Shown here: positions 35,213-44,828 of the stretch, in pieces | Layout of the letters: every line of letters begins with the position of its first letter | Numbering within the stretch: position 1 is the stretch's first letter | Assembly: GCF_036046055.1 (NCBI RefSeq) | Contig: NZ_CP107939.1 | Coordinates: forward strand, 5,518,001-5,582,000 | Source of the DNA: Nocardia sp. NBC_00403 | GTDB lineage: Bacteria; Actinomycetota; Actinomycetes; Mycobacteriales; Mycobacteriaceae | Reading direction: 5' to 3' | DNA: 64,000 bases | Made by a program: the position numbers and the translations under genes | Notes under the pieces: model-generated | What the model was told of the DNA's origin: nothing | Database searches by the model: none | The model's input: only the letters and a program-made list of their open reading frames with translations

Positions 35213-36729
35213 GCCGGTACGTCGGCGCCATCGATCAGGGCACCACGAGCACCCGCTTCATGGTGTTCGACCACGGGGGCAACGAAATTGCGCGTCACCA
35301 GCTCGAGCACGAACAGATCCTGCCGCAACCGGGCTGGGTGGAACACAATCCCACCGAGATCTGGGAACGCACCAGGGCCGTCATTCAAAGCACCCTCACC
35401 AAGGCTGATCTGACCGCCGCGGATTTCGCCGCCGTCGGCGTCACCAATCAGCGCGAAACCACGGTGGTGTGGAATCGCCGGACCGGGCGCCCCTACGGCA
35501 ATGCCATCGTTTGGCAGGACACCCGCACCGACCGCATCGCCGCCGAGCTCGAACGCGCAGGCCACGGCGAAATCATCCGCCGCAAGGCCGGTTTGCCACC
35601 CGCCACCTACTTCTCCGGCGGCAAGCTGCGCTGGATCCTGGACAACATCCCCGGCGTCGCGGCCGATGCCGAACGGGGCGAGGCGATCTTCGGCACCACC
35701 GACACCTGGCTGCTGTGGAACCTCACCGGCGGCACCGACGGCGGCGTACACGTCACCGATCCCACCAACGCCGCCCGCACCATGCTGATGAGCCTGGAAA
35801 CCCTCGACTGGGACGAAGAACTGTTGTCGCTGTTCGGAATTCCGCGCGTCATGCTGCCTGCGATTGCCCCTTCCGCCAACCCCGCGCTGTTCGGCACCAC
35901 ACGCACCGACGGACCGTTCGGCGGCGCGGTGCCGCTGGCGGGCATCCTCGGTGATCAGCAGGCGGCCACCGTCGGCCAGGTGTGCTTCCGTCCCGGCGAA
36001 GCGAAGAACACCTACGGCACCGGAAACTTCCTGCTGCTCAACACCGGTCACGAAATCGTGCACTCCCGGCACGGGCTGCTCACCACCGTGGCCTACCAGT
36101 TCGGTGCCGAGAAGCCCGTGTACGCGCTGGAAGGCTCGATCGCGGTGACCGGCTCGGCCGTGCAGTGGCTGCGTGATCAGCTCGGCATCATTTCCGGTGC
36201 GGCACAAAGCGAATCGCTGGCGCGCCAAGCAGAGGACAACGGCGGGGTGTACTTCGTGCCCGCATTCTCCGGACTGTTCGCACCCTACTGGCGATCCGAC
36301 GCCCGCGGCGCGATCGTCGGCCTCTCGCGCTACAGCACCAACGCCCATCTCGCGCGCGCAACCCTCGAATCCATCTGCTACCAGACCCGCGACGTCGTCG
36401 AAGCCATGGAGGCCGACTCGGGGGTGCGGCTGGATGTGCTGCGCGTCGACGGCGGCGTCACCGCCAACGAACTGTGCATGCAGCTGCAGGCCGACTTCCT
36501 CGGCGTCGCCGTGTCGCGTCCGATGGTCGCCGAGACGACCGCGCTCGGCGCCGCCTACGCCGCCGGTCTTGCCGTCGGATTCTGGGGCAGCACAGACGAA
36601 CTCGTGCAGAACTGGCACGAGGACAAACGCTGGAACCCCACCGGGAGCGAACACCAGCGCGAGCGCGGCTACGCCCGCTGGAAAAAGGCGGTCGCGCGCA
36701 CCCTCGACTGGATCGACGTCGAGGACTGA
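35209..36729 (+). CDS. glpK: Glycerol kinase (second copy, in operon with glpD)
   Basis: 506 residues. It has the same reaction as the first copy. Motifs: [67 protein letters not shown], and [20 protein letters not shown]. The ATG at 35209 overlaps the truncated glpF stop, and 56 bp separate it from glpD. This copy is in the standard glpFKD arrangement and is probably the main catabolic enzyme. Confidence 0.95.
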   Translation: MSRYVGAIDQGTTSTRFMVFDHGGNEIARHQLEHEQILPQPGWVEHNPTEIWERTRAVIQSTLTKADLTAADFAAVGVTNQRETTVVWNRRTGRPYGNAIVWQDTRTDRIAAELERAGHGEIIRRKAGLPPATYFSGGKLRWILDNIPGVAADAERGEAIFGTTDTWLLWNLTGGTDGGVHVTDPTNAARTMLMSLETLDWDEELLSLFGIPRVMLPAIAPSANPALFGTTRTDGPFGGAVPLAGILGDQQAATVGQVCFRPGEAKNTYGTGNFLLLNTGHEIVHSRHGLLTTVAYQFGAEKPVYALEGSIAVTGSAVQWLRDQLGIISGAAQSESLARQAEDNGGVYFVPAFSGLFAPYWRSDARGAIVGLSRYSTNAHLARATLESICYQTRDVVEAMEADSGVRLDVLRVDGGVTANELCMQLQADFLGVAVSRPMVAETTALGAAYAAGLAVGFWGSTDELVQNWHEDKRWNPTGSEHQRERGYARWKKAVARTLDWIDVED

Positions 36730-36785
36730 AACGCCTCGACGACCCGTTATCGACTACTGACTAGCACTGAAACAAGGAGAACGCA

Positions 36786-38465
36786 GTGTCCGCTCGTTTG
36801 GACCCCGCCTACCGCGCTGCCGCGCTGAACACATTGGGCGACCATGAAATCGACGTCCTCGTCATCGGCGGCGGCGTCGTCGGCACCGGCGCCGCCCTCG
36901 ACGCCGCCGCGCGCGGCCTGTCGGTGACTCTGGTGGAGGCCAGGGACTTCGCGGCCGGTACGTCGAGCCGGTCGAGCAAACTCATCCACGGTGGGCTGCG
37001 TTATCTCGAGCAGCTCGACTTCGCGCTGGTGCGCGAGGCATTGCAGGAACGCGGCCTACTGCTGCGTAAACTGGCGCCGCACCTGGTCCGCCCGGTGTCG
37101 TTTCTGCTGCCGCTGCAGCATCGGGTGTGGGAGCGCGCCTACATCGGTGCGGGCGTCGCACTCTACGACACGATGGGTGGGGCACGCGCGCTGCCGATGC
37201 ACCGGCATCTGTCGCGCACGCGTGCACTGGAATTGGCGCCCGCGCTGCGTGCCGACGCGATGACCGGCGCCATCCGCTACTTCGACGCACAGGTCGACGA
37301 TGCCCGCCACACCATGACGATTGCCCGCACCGCCGCGCAGCACGGGGCCACGGTACTGACCCGCACCAAGGTGACCGGCCTGCTGCGCGACGGCACGCGC
37401 GTCGTCGGCGCGCACGTCACCGATCTCGAATCCGGCCGCGAATACACCGTGCGCGCCCGCCGCGTGATCAGCGCGACCGGCGTATGGACCGACGAGATGA
37501 ATCAGATGACCGGCGTGGAGTTCCCGTTTCATGTCCGCACCTCCAAGGGAGTGCACGTTCTGGTTCCGCGCGAACGCCTCGACCTGGATACCGGGCTGAT
37601 CATGCGCACCGAGAAGAGCGTGCTGTTCGTGATTCCGTGGGGCAACCACTGGATCATCGGCACCACCGACACCGATTGGTCGTTGGACAAGGATCATCCC
37701 TCGGCAAGCAATGCCGACGTGCAGTATCTGCTCGACCACGTCAACGCGGTCCTACGCGAGCCGCTGACCCGCGCCGACATCGTCGGCACCTATGCCGGCC
37801 TGCGCCCCCTGCTGTCAGGCGCCTCCAGCGACACCGCCACGCTCTCGCGCGAACACGCTGTCGCCGAACCGGTTCCGGGCCTGCTGGTGATCGCGGGCGG
37901 CAAATACACCACCTACCGGGTGATGGCCGCCGATGTCGTCGACGCCGCGGTCGAGGGTCTCGGTCGCGCGGCCGCACCGTCGGTGACCGAGCATCTGCCG
38001 CTACTCGGCGCGGTCGGCTACCAGGAACTGGCCACCGACGTGCACAGCGTGGCACAGCGAGTCGGACTGTCCACCACCACCGTCGAACGACTGCTCGGCC
38101 GCTACGGCTCTGCCGTCTGCGATCTGTTCGAGCTGATCGTCACCGACGCCGACCTCGGCAAGCCGATCACCGGCGCCGAGGAATACCTCGCCGCCGAGAT
38201 CGTCTACGCGGTCACCCATGAGGGTGCGCTGCATCTCGACGACGTCCTCACCCGCCGCACCCGCATCTCCATCGAATCCCGGGACCGTGGCCTGGCCGCT
38301 GCGCCGGAGATCGCCTGGTTGATCGGCCCCCACCTCGGCTGGGACGCCGCCGACACCGACCGCGAGGTCGCCCGCTACCTCGACCGCGTCCAGGCCGAAC
38401 TGGCGGCCAACGAGGCAGCCGACGACGAAACCGCCAACGCGGCCCGCTTGGTCGCCTGCGTCTGA
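36786..38465 (+). CDS. glpD: Aerobic glycerol-3-phosphate dehydrogenase
   Basis: 559 residues. GlpD oxidises sn-glycerol-3-phosphate to dihydroxyacetone phosphate at the membrane with FAD, passing electrons to quinone. The FAD motif DVLVIGGGVVGTGAALDAA is near residue 20, followed by ARDFAAGTSSRSSKLIHGGL typical of GlpD. The substrate-domain segments NHWIIGTTDTDWS and AGLRPLL also fit. The GTG start has AAGGAG upstream. The C-terminal helical domain is complete. Confidence 0.95.
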   Translation: MSARLDPAYRAAALNTLGDHEIDVLVIGGGVVGTGAALDAAARGLSVTLVEARDFAAGTSSRSSKLIHGGLRYLEQLDFALVREALQERGLLLRKLAPHLVRPVSFLLPLQHRVWERAYIGAGVALYDTMGGARALPMHRHLSRTRALELAPALRADAMTGAIRYFDAQVDDARHTMTIARTAAQHGATVLTRTKVTGLLRDGTRVVGAHVTDLESGREYTVRARRVISATGVWTDEMNQMTGVEFPFHVRTSKGVHVLVPRERLDLDTGLIMRTEKSVLFVIPWGNHWIIGTTDTDWSLDKDHPSASNADVQYLLDHVNAVLREPLTRADIVGTYAGLRPLLSGASSDTATLSREHAVAEPVPGLLVIAGGKYTTYRVMAADVVDAAVEGLGRAAAPSVTEHLPLLGAVGYQELATDVHSVAQRVGLSTTTVERLLGRYGSAVCDLFELIVTDADLGKPITGAEEYLAAEIVYAVTHEGALHLDDVLTRRTRISIESRDRGLAAAPEIAWLIGPHLGWDAADTDREVARYLDRVQAELAANEAADDETANAARLVACV

Positions 38466-38490
38466 ACCGGTCGGTCCGGATGGCCACGGC

Positions 38491-38496
38491 TAGGAT
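38491..38496 (+). promoter_or_regulatory. -10 hexamer TAGGAT of a leaderless promoter
   Basis: TAGGAT ends 7 nt before the YbaK-type ATG, so this gene has its own promoter 25 bp after the glpD stop. Confidence 0.5.
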
Positions 38497-38503
38497 CGCC
38501 GCC

Positions 38504-38983
38504 ATGGACGAGATCGCCCGCAAGCCAACTGTGCTCGCCGTCGAGGCCGCCCTGCGCGCGGCCGGAGTGACCCCCGTGGTTCGGGTCCTCCCGGAAACCG
38601 CCCCCACCGCGGTCGCCGCGGCCGAACAACTCGGTTGTCCGGTCGCGGCAATCGCCAACAGCCTGATCTTCGATACCGGCGGCACCCCGGTGCTCGTGCT
38701 CACCAGTGGCGCGCATCGGGTCGACACCGGCAAGGTCGCCGCGCACCTGGGGGTCCCCGAACTCGCTCGCGCGAGTGCCGCATTCGTGCGCGAACACACC
38801 GGCCAGGCCATCGGCGGTGTGGCCCCGGTCGGGCATCCGGCTCCGATCAGGACCGTGATCGATGAGACCTTGGCCGAGCAGCAGCAGATCTGGGCCGCCG
38901 CCGGACATCCGCACACCGTTTTCCCGACCACTTTCGACGAGTTGGTCGCGGTCACCGGCGCCGAGGCGATCGCGGTCAACTAG
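38504..38983 (+). CDS. YbaK/EbsC family aminoacyl-tRNA deacylase-like protein
   Basis: 159 residues of the YbaK/ProX editing-domain family, which hydrolyse mischarged tRNAs such as Cys-tRNA(Pro). The pattern CPVAAIANSLIFD, LVLTSGAHRVD and the glycine-rich GQAIGGVAPVGH fit the active-site loop. The exact mischarged tRNA is not predictable. Confidence 0.85.
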   Translation: MDEIARKPTVLAVEAALRAAGVTPVVRVLPETAPTAVAAAEQLGCPVAAIANSLIFDTGGTPVLVLTSGAHRVDTGKVAAHLGVPELARASAAFVREHTGQAIGGVAPVGHPAPIRTVIDETLAEQQQIWAAAGHPHTVFPTTFDELVAVTGAEAIAVN

Positions 38984-39056
38984 CCCGGTTCGGACGGCGC
39001 CGACGCAACAGCGCTTCCCCGGCGAGAACGCTCGTCGTGCCGCCCGTGAACTCCGG

Positions 39057-40235
39057 TCAGCTCTGGGGTGACCGCAACACCAGGACGGTGATCTCGCTCG
39101 GCGCGAAAACCCGCAGCTGCGGGCCCCAGAATCCGGTGCCGCGGCTCGTGTACAGCTGGGTTCCCGCGCCGTGGCGGCTCAGGCCGGCAACGACCGGCTG
39201 CTCGAGGCGAACAAGGTAGTGGAACGGCCAGATCTGACCGCCATGGGTGTGGCCGGAGATCTGCAGTGCGACACCCGCAGCGGCGGCTTCGGCGACCTGG
39301 CGGGGCTGATGGGCGAGCAACACGATCGGTGTGTTCGGTTCCACGCCCGCGAGTGCGGCAGACAGGTTCGGCCCGTGGCCTTCGAGCCCGACACCGGTCG
39401 GGTCGTCGATGCCCGCCATCACCAGTTGGTCCGCGCCCCGGCCGACGGTCTCGTGCTGATTGTGCAGCGGCTGCCAACCGATCGAGGCCATGTGCTCGAT
39501 CCAGCCGGGCGCATCGCCGAAGTATTCATGGTTGCCGGTGATGTAGAACTTGCCGAGCTCGGCGTCCACCTTGCCGAGCGGATCCACTTGCGCGCGCCGC
39601 TTCGCGACCGACCCGTCCGCGAGATCACCTGCGTGGCAGGCGATATCGGGCCGCTGCGCGTTGACGACCTCGACGACCCGCTCCGACCACCGCAACCGGT
39701 CCAGCGCCGCGAAATGGGTATCGGTGATGACGACCATCCGCAGCCCGTCGAGTCCGCGCCCGAGTCCGGGGATCGACACCTCCAGCGTGCGCACCCGAGG
39801 CACCCGCCGCGCCTCGACGATTCCCCACACCGTCAACACTGCCGCCACCGCGAGCACTCCGACCGCGACGATGCGCGACCGTCCCGGATCCGCCACCCCG
39901 GCGACGATCAACCCCACGCGGGCCATGTTGCCGATCACCGACCAGCTGAACACCACCCACATCACACCGAGCAACGTGTCGCCGACGATGGATGCGGCAT
40001 CCGACTGGGCCGGCCCGTGCCCGAGGAACATGGCCGCGGGCAGGCTGAGGAACCCGAGCAGGAACACCGCCGACCCGAGCCAGAACAACGGGCCGTCGCC
40101 GCCGGTCGGCGCTTCGACCACGGTCCACCAGGGCAGTAGGAACAGCACGGCGGGAATCGCCAGGAACAGAACAACACGCGGAACGTACTTCAACAGGATT
40201 CGTCCTTGGTGGCGCAGGTGCAGCGCGCGGTCCAC
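39057..40235 (-). CDS. Membrane-anchored metallophosphoesterase
   Basis: 392 residues. About four hydrophobic helices occupy residues 15-135, followed by a calcineurin-like phosphoesterase domain. Metal-binding motifs appear in order: ITDTHFA, GDLADG, TGNHEY, AHQPRQV and GHTHGGQIWPF. Related proteins (YkuE/YaeI-like) act on phosphodiesters or lipid intermediates at the membrane. The start is a GTG; the annotated N-terminus is not firmly fixed. Confidence 0.88.
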   Translation of the reverse strand: MDRALHLRHQGRILLKYVPRVVLFLAIPAVLFLLPWWTVVEAPTGGDGPLFWLGSAVFLLGFLSLPAAMFLGHGPAQSDAASIVGDTLLGVMWVVFSWSVIGNMARVGLIVAGVADPGRSRIVAVGVLAVAAVLTVWGIVEARRVPRVRTLEVSIPGLGRGLDGLRMVVITDTHFAALDRLRWSERVVEVVNAQRPDIACHAGDLADGSVAKRRAQVDPLGKVDAELGKFYITGNHEYFGDAPGWIEHMASIGWQPLHNQHETVGRGADQLVMAGIDDPTGVGLEGHGPNLSAALAGVEPNTPIVLLAHQPRQVAEAAAAGVALQISGHTHGGQIWPFHYLVRLEQPVVAGLSRHGAGTQLYTSRGTGFWGPQLRVFAPSEITVLVLRSPQS

Positions 40236-40314
40236 TCCCGCCCGGCGCTATGGGCGCTATCGACGATAACAGCGTTAACCCAACGTCGGCGTCGACCGCA
40301 CGCCACCACAGAAC

Positions 40315-40797
40315 CTACGGCTGATACGGCGGCGCGACGCCCCAGCCCCAATGCGGCATCGGCGCTTCCAGCGGCGGGTGTACCTCGGGCTGCGAGTTCG
40401 TCTGCGCGATACGGGTGCCCCACTCGATGTAGGAGGCGAACGCGGCGCGGAATTCCGGGTCGGCGGGCAGACCGACCTCGTCGGCGGCATCCATCAGCAG
40501 GTTCACCCAGCGACGACGCTGCGGTTCGGTGATCGCTTTGCCGAGGTGCTGACGCACCATGTGGTGGTAGCCGCCGCGCTCGCTGCTGTAGGTCTCGGGC
40601 CCGCCGAACACCTCGGCCAGCCACATCGCGACATATTTCGGATGCCCGGGGTCCATGCCGCGAAACAATGGGCCGACCACATCGTCCTTCAGGACCTCAC
40701 GGTAGAACGCGGTGGTCAACGCCTCGAAGGCCGGCATGCCGCCCGCCCATTCGAACAGGGTCGGTACGGCGGGATCGCCGACAGCAGAGTCCGTCAC
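40315..40797 (-). CDS. Truncated hemoglobin (group II-like)
   Basis: 160 residues. The 2-on-2 globin pattern is seen in FEWAGGMPAFEALTTAFYRE, VGPLFRGMDPGHPKYVAMWL, GGYHHMVRQHLGKAIT (proximal histidine region) and QRRRWVNLLMDAADEVGL. These cytosolic haem proteins bind oxygen or detoxify NO. The proline/histidine-rich tail (PPLEAPMPHWGWG) is longer than usual. A GTG start at 40797 is supported by the promoter hexamer. Confidence 0.88.
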   Translation of the reverse strand: MTDSAVGDPAVPTLFEWAGGMPAFEALTTAFYREVLKDDVVGPLFRGMDPGHPKYVAMWLAEVFGGPETYSSERGGYHHMVRQHLGKAITEPQRRRWVNLLMDAADEVGLPADPEFRAAFASYIEWGTRIAQTNSQPEVHPPLEAPMPHWGWGVAPPYQP

Positions 40798-40804
40798 CAG
40801 CCCA

Positions 40805-40810
40805 ACCCTA
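40805..40810 (-). promoter_or_regulatory. -10 hexamer TAGGGT of the globin gene
   Basis: On the minus strand TAGGGT ends 7 nt before the GTG, fixing that codon rather than any upstream in-frame start. Confidence 0.5.
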
Positions 40811-40962
40811 CACAAAACCCGAACCGCACTGCGGGCGCGCGAACATCCACCGGGCGTCGGATTATCCAGGACTTCCCCCAGCGCGGCATCACTCCGGCGA
40901 GGGAGGCCAAATCCCCACTGAAGGTGATGATCTCGCCGGTTCCCGCCCCTACCATGGCGGTG

Positions 40963-42582
40963 GTGACCGTTGCCGCTCATGCCGTTCGCGGCCGCGTCCT
41001 GCTCGCCGCGGGACTGTGCGCTCTGTTCGTGTCCGTGTGGATGGCACCGGCGTTCGCCGACTCGCCGGCCTCGGGCGCGGACGTGTCGGTCGCCCAAAGC
41101 CTCGGAGATCGCGAACTGACCCTCGTGCTGCGCCGGGTGACCAGCGTCCCCGGCCCGCTTCGCGTGGACGTCGTCACCCACACCGGGACTGCCGCAGGAC
41201 AACTCACGCTCGCGGCGACACCGACCGGAGCAGTAGCACACCCGAGGGCGCCTGCCCCGGGAGCGCCCAGCACCGAGGCGGTAATCGACCTCGGCGGCAC
41301 ACCCGGAATGTACTCGGCCACACTGGCAATGGATCGGGCCGGGCCGCGGGAGCTGGCCGTCGGCGACGGCGTGCGCGTGGCGCGGATTCCGTTCGTGGTG
41401 CCCGCGCAGGTCACATCACCGCCGGAGCGTCTGGTCTACGGCGGGTTCCTGGTCGCAGGAGTGCTGCTGCCGGTGTCGATCCTGATGGCGATCCGTGCCC
41501 GCCGCAGCGGGTGGGCACTGCTTCCGGCCGGTGGGATGGTGGCCGGGATCGCGGTGTCGGTAACGGCCGCGTTGCTGTCGGCGTCGCTACCGCTTCCTCC
41601 GCAACCCGGCAGCCAGCTCGACCCGACGGTGGACAACGTCGAGAATCCCTATGCCCTACAACAACCGTTGATCTCGGACTTCTCCCGTCCCCCAGTGCTG
41701 CTCACCGTGGCAGGTGGCCCCGTGTCCGCTGGGCAGCCGGGCGATCTCGATCTGGTCGTGATCGACGCGGCCACCGGCGCACCCGTCGACGACCTGCTCG
41801 TGCACGACAGTGCGCTGATGCATCTGCTGGTGGTCGGCCCGTCCGGTCGACTGTCGCATCTGCACCCGATCCGGATCGCCCCTGGCCGCTATCAAGTCCA
41901 TCTGGCCTCGCCCGAGCCCGGGCATCATGCCCTGTCCGCCGAGCTGGCCCGCCGCGGCGGCGGGATCCAAATGGTGCGCGCCGCAACCGGTTTCACTGTC
42001 ACACCGGGTGTGACAGCACAAGGTCCGCCGGCGACCGCGGTATATCTGGGCGCAGCAACGACCACCGCATCGACCGTAGTGGACGCCAACCCCATCACGG
42101 TCAGAACAACAACGGCGGTAGCCGGCACACCGACCACCCTCACCGTCGAGGTCGGAGATACCGCCGACTTGCAGCCTTGGCTCGGCATGGTCGGGCACCT
42201 GATCGTGGCCGGACCACTGCCGGACATCGATGGCACCGATATCGCTGCGGCCGTACAGAATTCGCCCATCTGGGGACACGCCCACTCGATGGGCTCGACA
42301 TCGATGACAGGTATGTCCGACATGCCGGGGATGCGCGGCATGCACGAGATGGGTGGCTCGACCGCCGCCGCGGGTCGGGGAACCATGCTGATGCCGCCCG
42401 TGAACGGCGACAGCGCCCCGGACGAAACCGTGGCCGCCTACGGGCCCGATGTCCCTTTCACCTACACCTTTCCTTCGGCGGGCCGATACCGACTGTGGAT
42501 CCAGATCGAACGGCACTACACCGTGCTCACTGTCCCGCTTGTGCTCGATGTCGCCGCCTCGACGGCAGGAGCGCACCGGTGA
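40963..42582 (+). CDS. Exported/membrane protein with Met/His-rich stretch, possibly copper-related
   Basis: 539 residues from the GTG at 40963; TACCAT ends 7 nt before it. An in-frame ATG at 40954 overlaps that hexamer and is the alternative. A signal peptide ends about residue 32 (MAPAFADSPA). Two or three membrane helices lie near residues 155-215. A large outer domain follows with a beta-sandwich pattern (DSALMHLLVVGPSGRLSHLH) and a Met/His-rich run (HSMGSTSMTGMSDMPGMRGM, then HEMGG) like copper-binding Mets motifs. It ends FTYTFPSAGRYRLWIQIER. It overlaps the next gene by 4 bp. The copper role is inferred from composition only. Confidence 0.75.
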   Translation: MTVAAHAVRGRVLLAAGLCALFVSVWMAPAFADSPASGADVSVAQSLGDRELTLVLRRVTSVPGPLRVDVVTHTGTAAGQLTLAATPTGAVAHPRAPAPGAPSTEAVIDLGGTPGMYSATLAMDRAGPRELAVGDGVRVARIPFVVPAQVTSPPERLVYGGFLVAGVLLPVSILMAIRARRSGWALLPAGGMVAGIAVSVTAALLSASLPLPPQPGSQLDPTVDNVENPYALQQPLISDFSRPPVLLTVAGGPVSAGQPGDLDLVVIDAATGAPVDDLLVHDSALMHLLVVGPSGRLSHLHPIRIAPGRYQVHLASPEPGHHALSAELARRGGGIQMVRAATGFTVTPGVTAQGPPATAVYLGAATTTASTVVDANPITVRTTTAVAGTPTTLTVEVGDTADLQPWLGMVGHLIVAGPLPDIDGTDIAAAVQNSPIWGHAHSMGSTSMTGMSDMPGMRGMHEMGGSTAAAGRGTMLMPPVNGDSAPDETVAAYGPDVPFTYTFPSAGRYRLWIQIERHYTVLTVPLVLDVAASTAGAHR

Positions 42583-43022
42583 GCGCCGCACCGGTAACCG
42601 GCCAGGGTTCGTGGCGGCCTGGTGTTCTCGTCGGTGGTGGTGGCGTCGTCATCGCTGTCATTGCCGTCATCGTGTGGCTGGTGTGGCCGCGCTCGCCCGC
42701 CCCGGTGGTGCTGAACACCGGCACACCCCAACATCTCGTGACCGTCACCGTCGACAGGCTGCGCCTCGGCACCACCGACATCGACATCACGATCACCGAT
42801 CGGGCCGGTGTCCCGATCGACCACGGCGCCGTGCTGCTTCAGGCGAACCAGCCGCTCATGGGCCATGCCGGGCAACCGGTGACGGCGGAGCCAATGAGTC
42901 CCGGCCACTTCCATGCGGCGGGTGTGGCCCTGATGATGACCGGTCCCTGGGACCTCCGGCTCTCGATCGATACCCACGACGGTGGCGAGCAGCTCACACT
43001 GCCGGTGTGGGTCGGTGGCTGA
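42579..43022 (+). CDS. Single-pass membrane protein with FixH/YtkA-like domain
   Basis: 147 residues from a GTG overlapping the previous stop. One N-terminal helix (GVVIAVIAVIVWLVWP) is followed by an outer beta-domain: HLVTVTVDRLRLGTTDIDIT, ITDRAGVPIDHGAVLLQA, MGHAGQP and PGHFHAAGVALMMTGPWDLR. This resembles YtkA/FixH proteins, which are found with copper handling and haem-copper oxidase assembly. Histidines and methionines in the predicted loop (LMGHAG; GHFHAAG) could bind metal. Confidence 0.75.
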   Translation: MSAAPVTGQGSWRPGVLVGGGGVVIAVIAVIVWLVWPRSPAPVVLNTGTPQHLVTVTVDRLRLGTTDIDITITDRAGVPIDHGAVLLQANQPLMGHAGQPVTAEPMSPGHFHAAGVALMMTGPWDLRLSIDTHDGGEQLTLPVWVGG

Positions 43023-43086
43023 CATCGATGCGGCTCACACACCAGCAACCACCACAGCAGCACGACCAGAGAAAGGACCGCCCGTC

Positions 43087-44259
43087 ATGAGCACCCCAGC
43101 ACCGTCCGACACGTCCGCAGACCGTGCCGGACCGTCGGTGGCCACCGCAGAATCCGCACCGGCCGCCGCTTCCGACAATGGCACGGCGGCTCGCATCGGG
43201 GTCTGGGTCGTCGTCCTCGGCACCGCTGTCACATTGGTGGGCTTGAGCTGGGATATCCAGTGGCACAACGAAGTCGGCCCCGACACCTTCTTCACCCTGC
43301 CGCATCTGTTCCTGTACTCCGGCAGTGCCATCTCCGGGTTCGCGAGCCTCGCCATGGTCCTCATTGCCACCTCCGCCCAACGCGCTGGACGACCGGTGCC
43401 CCGTATGGGCGGCACGCCCATACGGGTGTTCGGCAGCAATCTCACCGCACCGCTGGGCTACATGATCGCCGGAGCCGGTGCGGCATTGTTCCTGCTCTAC
43501 GGTCTCCTCGATCTGCAGTGGCATTCGATCTACGGCTTCGACGCGGTGCTCAACACCCCCTCGCACGTGGCGCTGTTCCTGTCCATCACGCTCACCATGA
43601 TCGGCAGCATCATCGTTTTCGCCGCCCATCGCGACCACCGCTGGGGCCGGATCGGCATCGTGGTGGCGATCCCGATCCTGATCACCTTCGCGCCGATCCC
43701 CACAAACGCTTTGAACAACCTGGAGCTGCCCGCCGATCCGACCATCCTCGGGATCGTGCTGTTCGGGCCGATGCTGCTGATCCTCGGCGCGGCGTTGCTT
43801 GCCCGCGCCGGGGCCGCCATCGCCATCGCCGGCTCGCTGGGAGCGATGCAGGCGATCCTGTGGTGGTTCTCGCCGTGGGCTGCCGAAACCTATGCCTCGG
43901 CGATCGGGCTGCCGCTGCGTGACGGTCTCACCGGCCGGCCACCGGAGCTGCCCGCGATCATGCCGATGTTCCTGATCGTCGCGGCCGCCGTAGTCGAAGG
44001 GTTGTTCTGGCTGGCCCGCACCCGCGGCTACGACGCCAAGAAGATTGTGCTGGTGGCCGGAGTCGCGACCGGCGTAATCGTCGGGGTGAGCTTTCCGCTG
44101 CAAATGAACCTCACCCACGCCATGTCCCACCTCGCATTCGCCGACGTCCTGACGGTCACGCTGCTCGGGATTCCGCTGGGATTGCTCGCCGGATTCCTCG
44201 GCGGCCGATTCACCACCATGCTGCCTCTTCTCGCTCCCGCAACGGAGGACCACCGATGA
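43087..44259 (+). CDS. Polytopic membrane protein of unknown function
   Basis: 390 residues with about nine membrane helices after a 40-residue polar N-terminus. Conserved-looking aromatic/histidine motifs lie at helix ends: WDIQWHNEVGPDTFFTLPHL, LDLQWHSIYGFD and LTHAMSHLAFAD. Such paired WH/His positions could bind metal or haem. AAAGGA precedes the ATG. It overlaps the following gene by 4 bp. No family with known function recognised. Confidence 0.75.
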   Translation: MSTPAPSDTSADRAGPSVATAESAPAAASDNGTAARIGVWVVVLGTAVTLVGLSWDIQWHNEVGPDTFFTLPHLFLYSGSAISGFASLAMVLIATSAQRAGRPVPRMGGTPIRVFGSNLTAPLGYMIAGAGAALFLLYGLLDLQWHSIYGFDAVLNTPSHVALFLSITLTMIGSIIVFAAHRDHRWGRIGIVVAIPILITFAPIPTNALNNLELPADPTILGIVLFGPMLLILGAALLARAGAAIAIAGSLGAMQAILWWFSPWAAETYASAIGLPLRDGLTGRPPELPAIMPMFLIVAAAVVEGLFWLARTRGYDAKKIVLVAGVATGVIVGVSFPLQMNLTHAMSHLAFADVLTVTLLGIPLGLLAGFLGGRFTTMLPLLAPATEDHR

Positions 44260-44801
44260 TCGTGCTGCGCAGACTCGCTGTCGCTGTGTTGGCTGCTGTC
44301 ACACTGTCGTTGATCGCGATCGCACCCGCCGCCGCGTACGCGCCGGTCGACGTCGTGCACATCGAGCGGGTCCAAGCCGGCCCGTACAGCCTCACCGTCG
44401 GGTTCTCCACCTGGCCACTGCGTGCGATGAAGTCCCTGGACTTCACGTTCATGCCCGATGGCGGCATCGCCGACAAGTCCGGAACCTTGCGCGTGACCGG
44501 CCCCGCGATCAAACCGGGACGCCGCGCCGCGCCGCTGGTACGGCACCCCCGTAAACGCGATTCCTGGGGCTTGGATGTCAAAGCGTTCGACGACCCCGGC
44601 AGCTACCGCTTCGTCTTCAGCATCGACGGGCCGCTCGGGCACGGTGAAGGGACCCTCGACGGCGTCGAAGTTCTCGACCAACCCGGACCACCACTGCCGC
44701 TGAGCTGGACCATCGGCACCCTGCCACTGCTCGGCCTGATCGTGTTCCTCACAGTGGCCTGGCGTCGCACCCGACCGGGCCGCCGAACCTTGATCGTCTG
44801 A
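44256..44801 (+). CDS. Exported, C-terminally anchored protein
   Basis: 181 residues. A signal peptide ends about residue 28 (IAPAAAYAP). An outer beta-rich domain follows (GPYSLTVGFSTWPLRAMKSL; YRFVFSIDGPLGHGEGTLDG). One C-terminal membrane helix (TLPLLGLIVFLTVAW) ends in a basic tail. This topology, a beta-domain on a single anchor, resembles periplasmic-facing subunits of copper-handling systems. It is the last gene of the four-gene run. Confidence 0.75.
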   Translation: MIVLRRLAVAVLAAVTLSLIAIAPAAAYAPVDVVHIERVQAGPYSLTVGFSTWPLRAMKSLDFTFMPDGGIADKSGTLRVTGPAIKPGRRAAPLVRHPRKRDSWGLDVKAFDDPGSYRFVFSIDGPLGHGEGTLDGVEVLDQPGPPLPLSWTIGTLPLLGLIVFLTVAWRRTRPGRRTLIV

Positions 44802-44828
44802 ACCTGCCGTAGGCGAATCGCGGTGCTG

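Noticed and set aside
42994..44253. 419-codon minus-strand frame
   Set aside because: Shadow of the nine-helix membrane protein; Asp/Arg/His-rich with no hydrophobic core.
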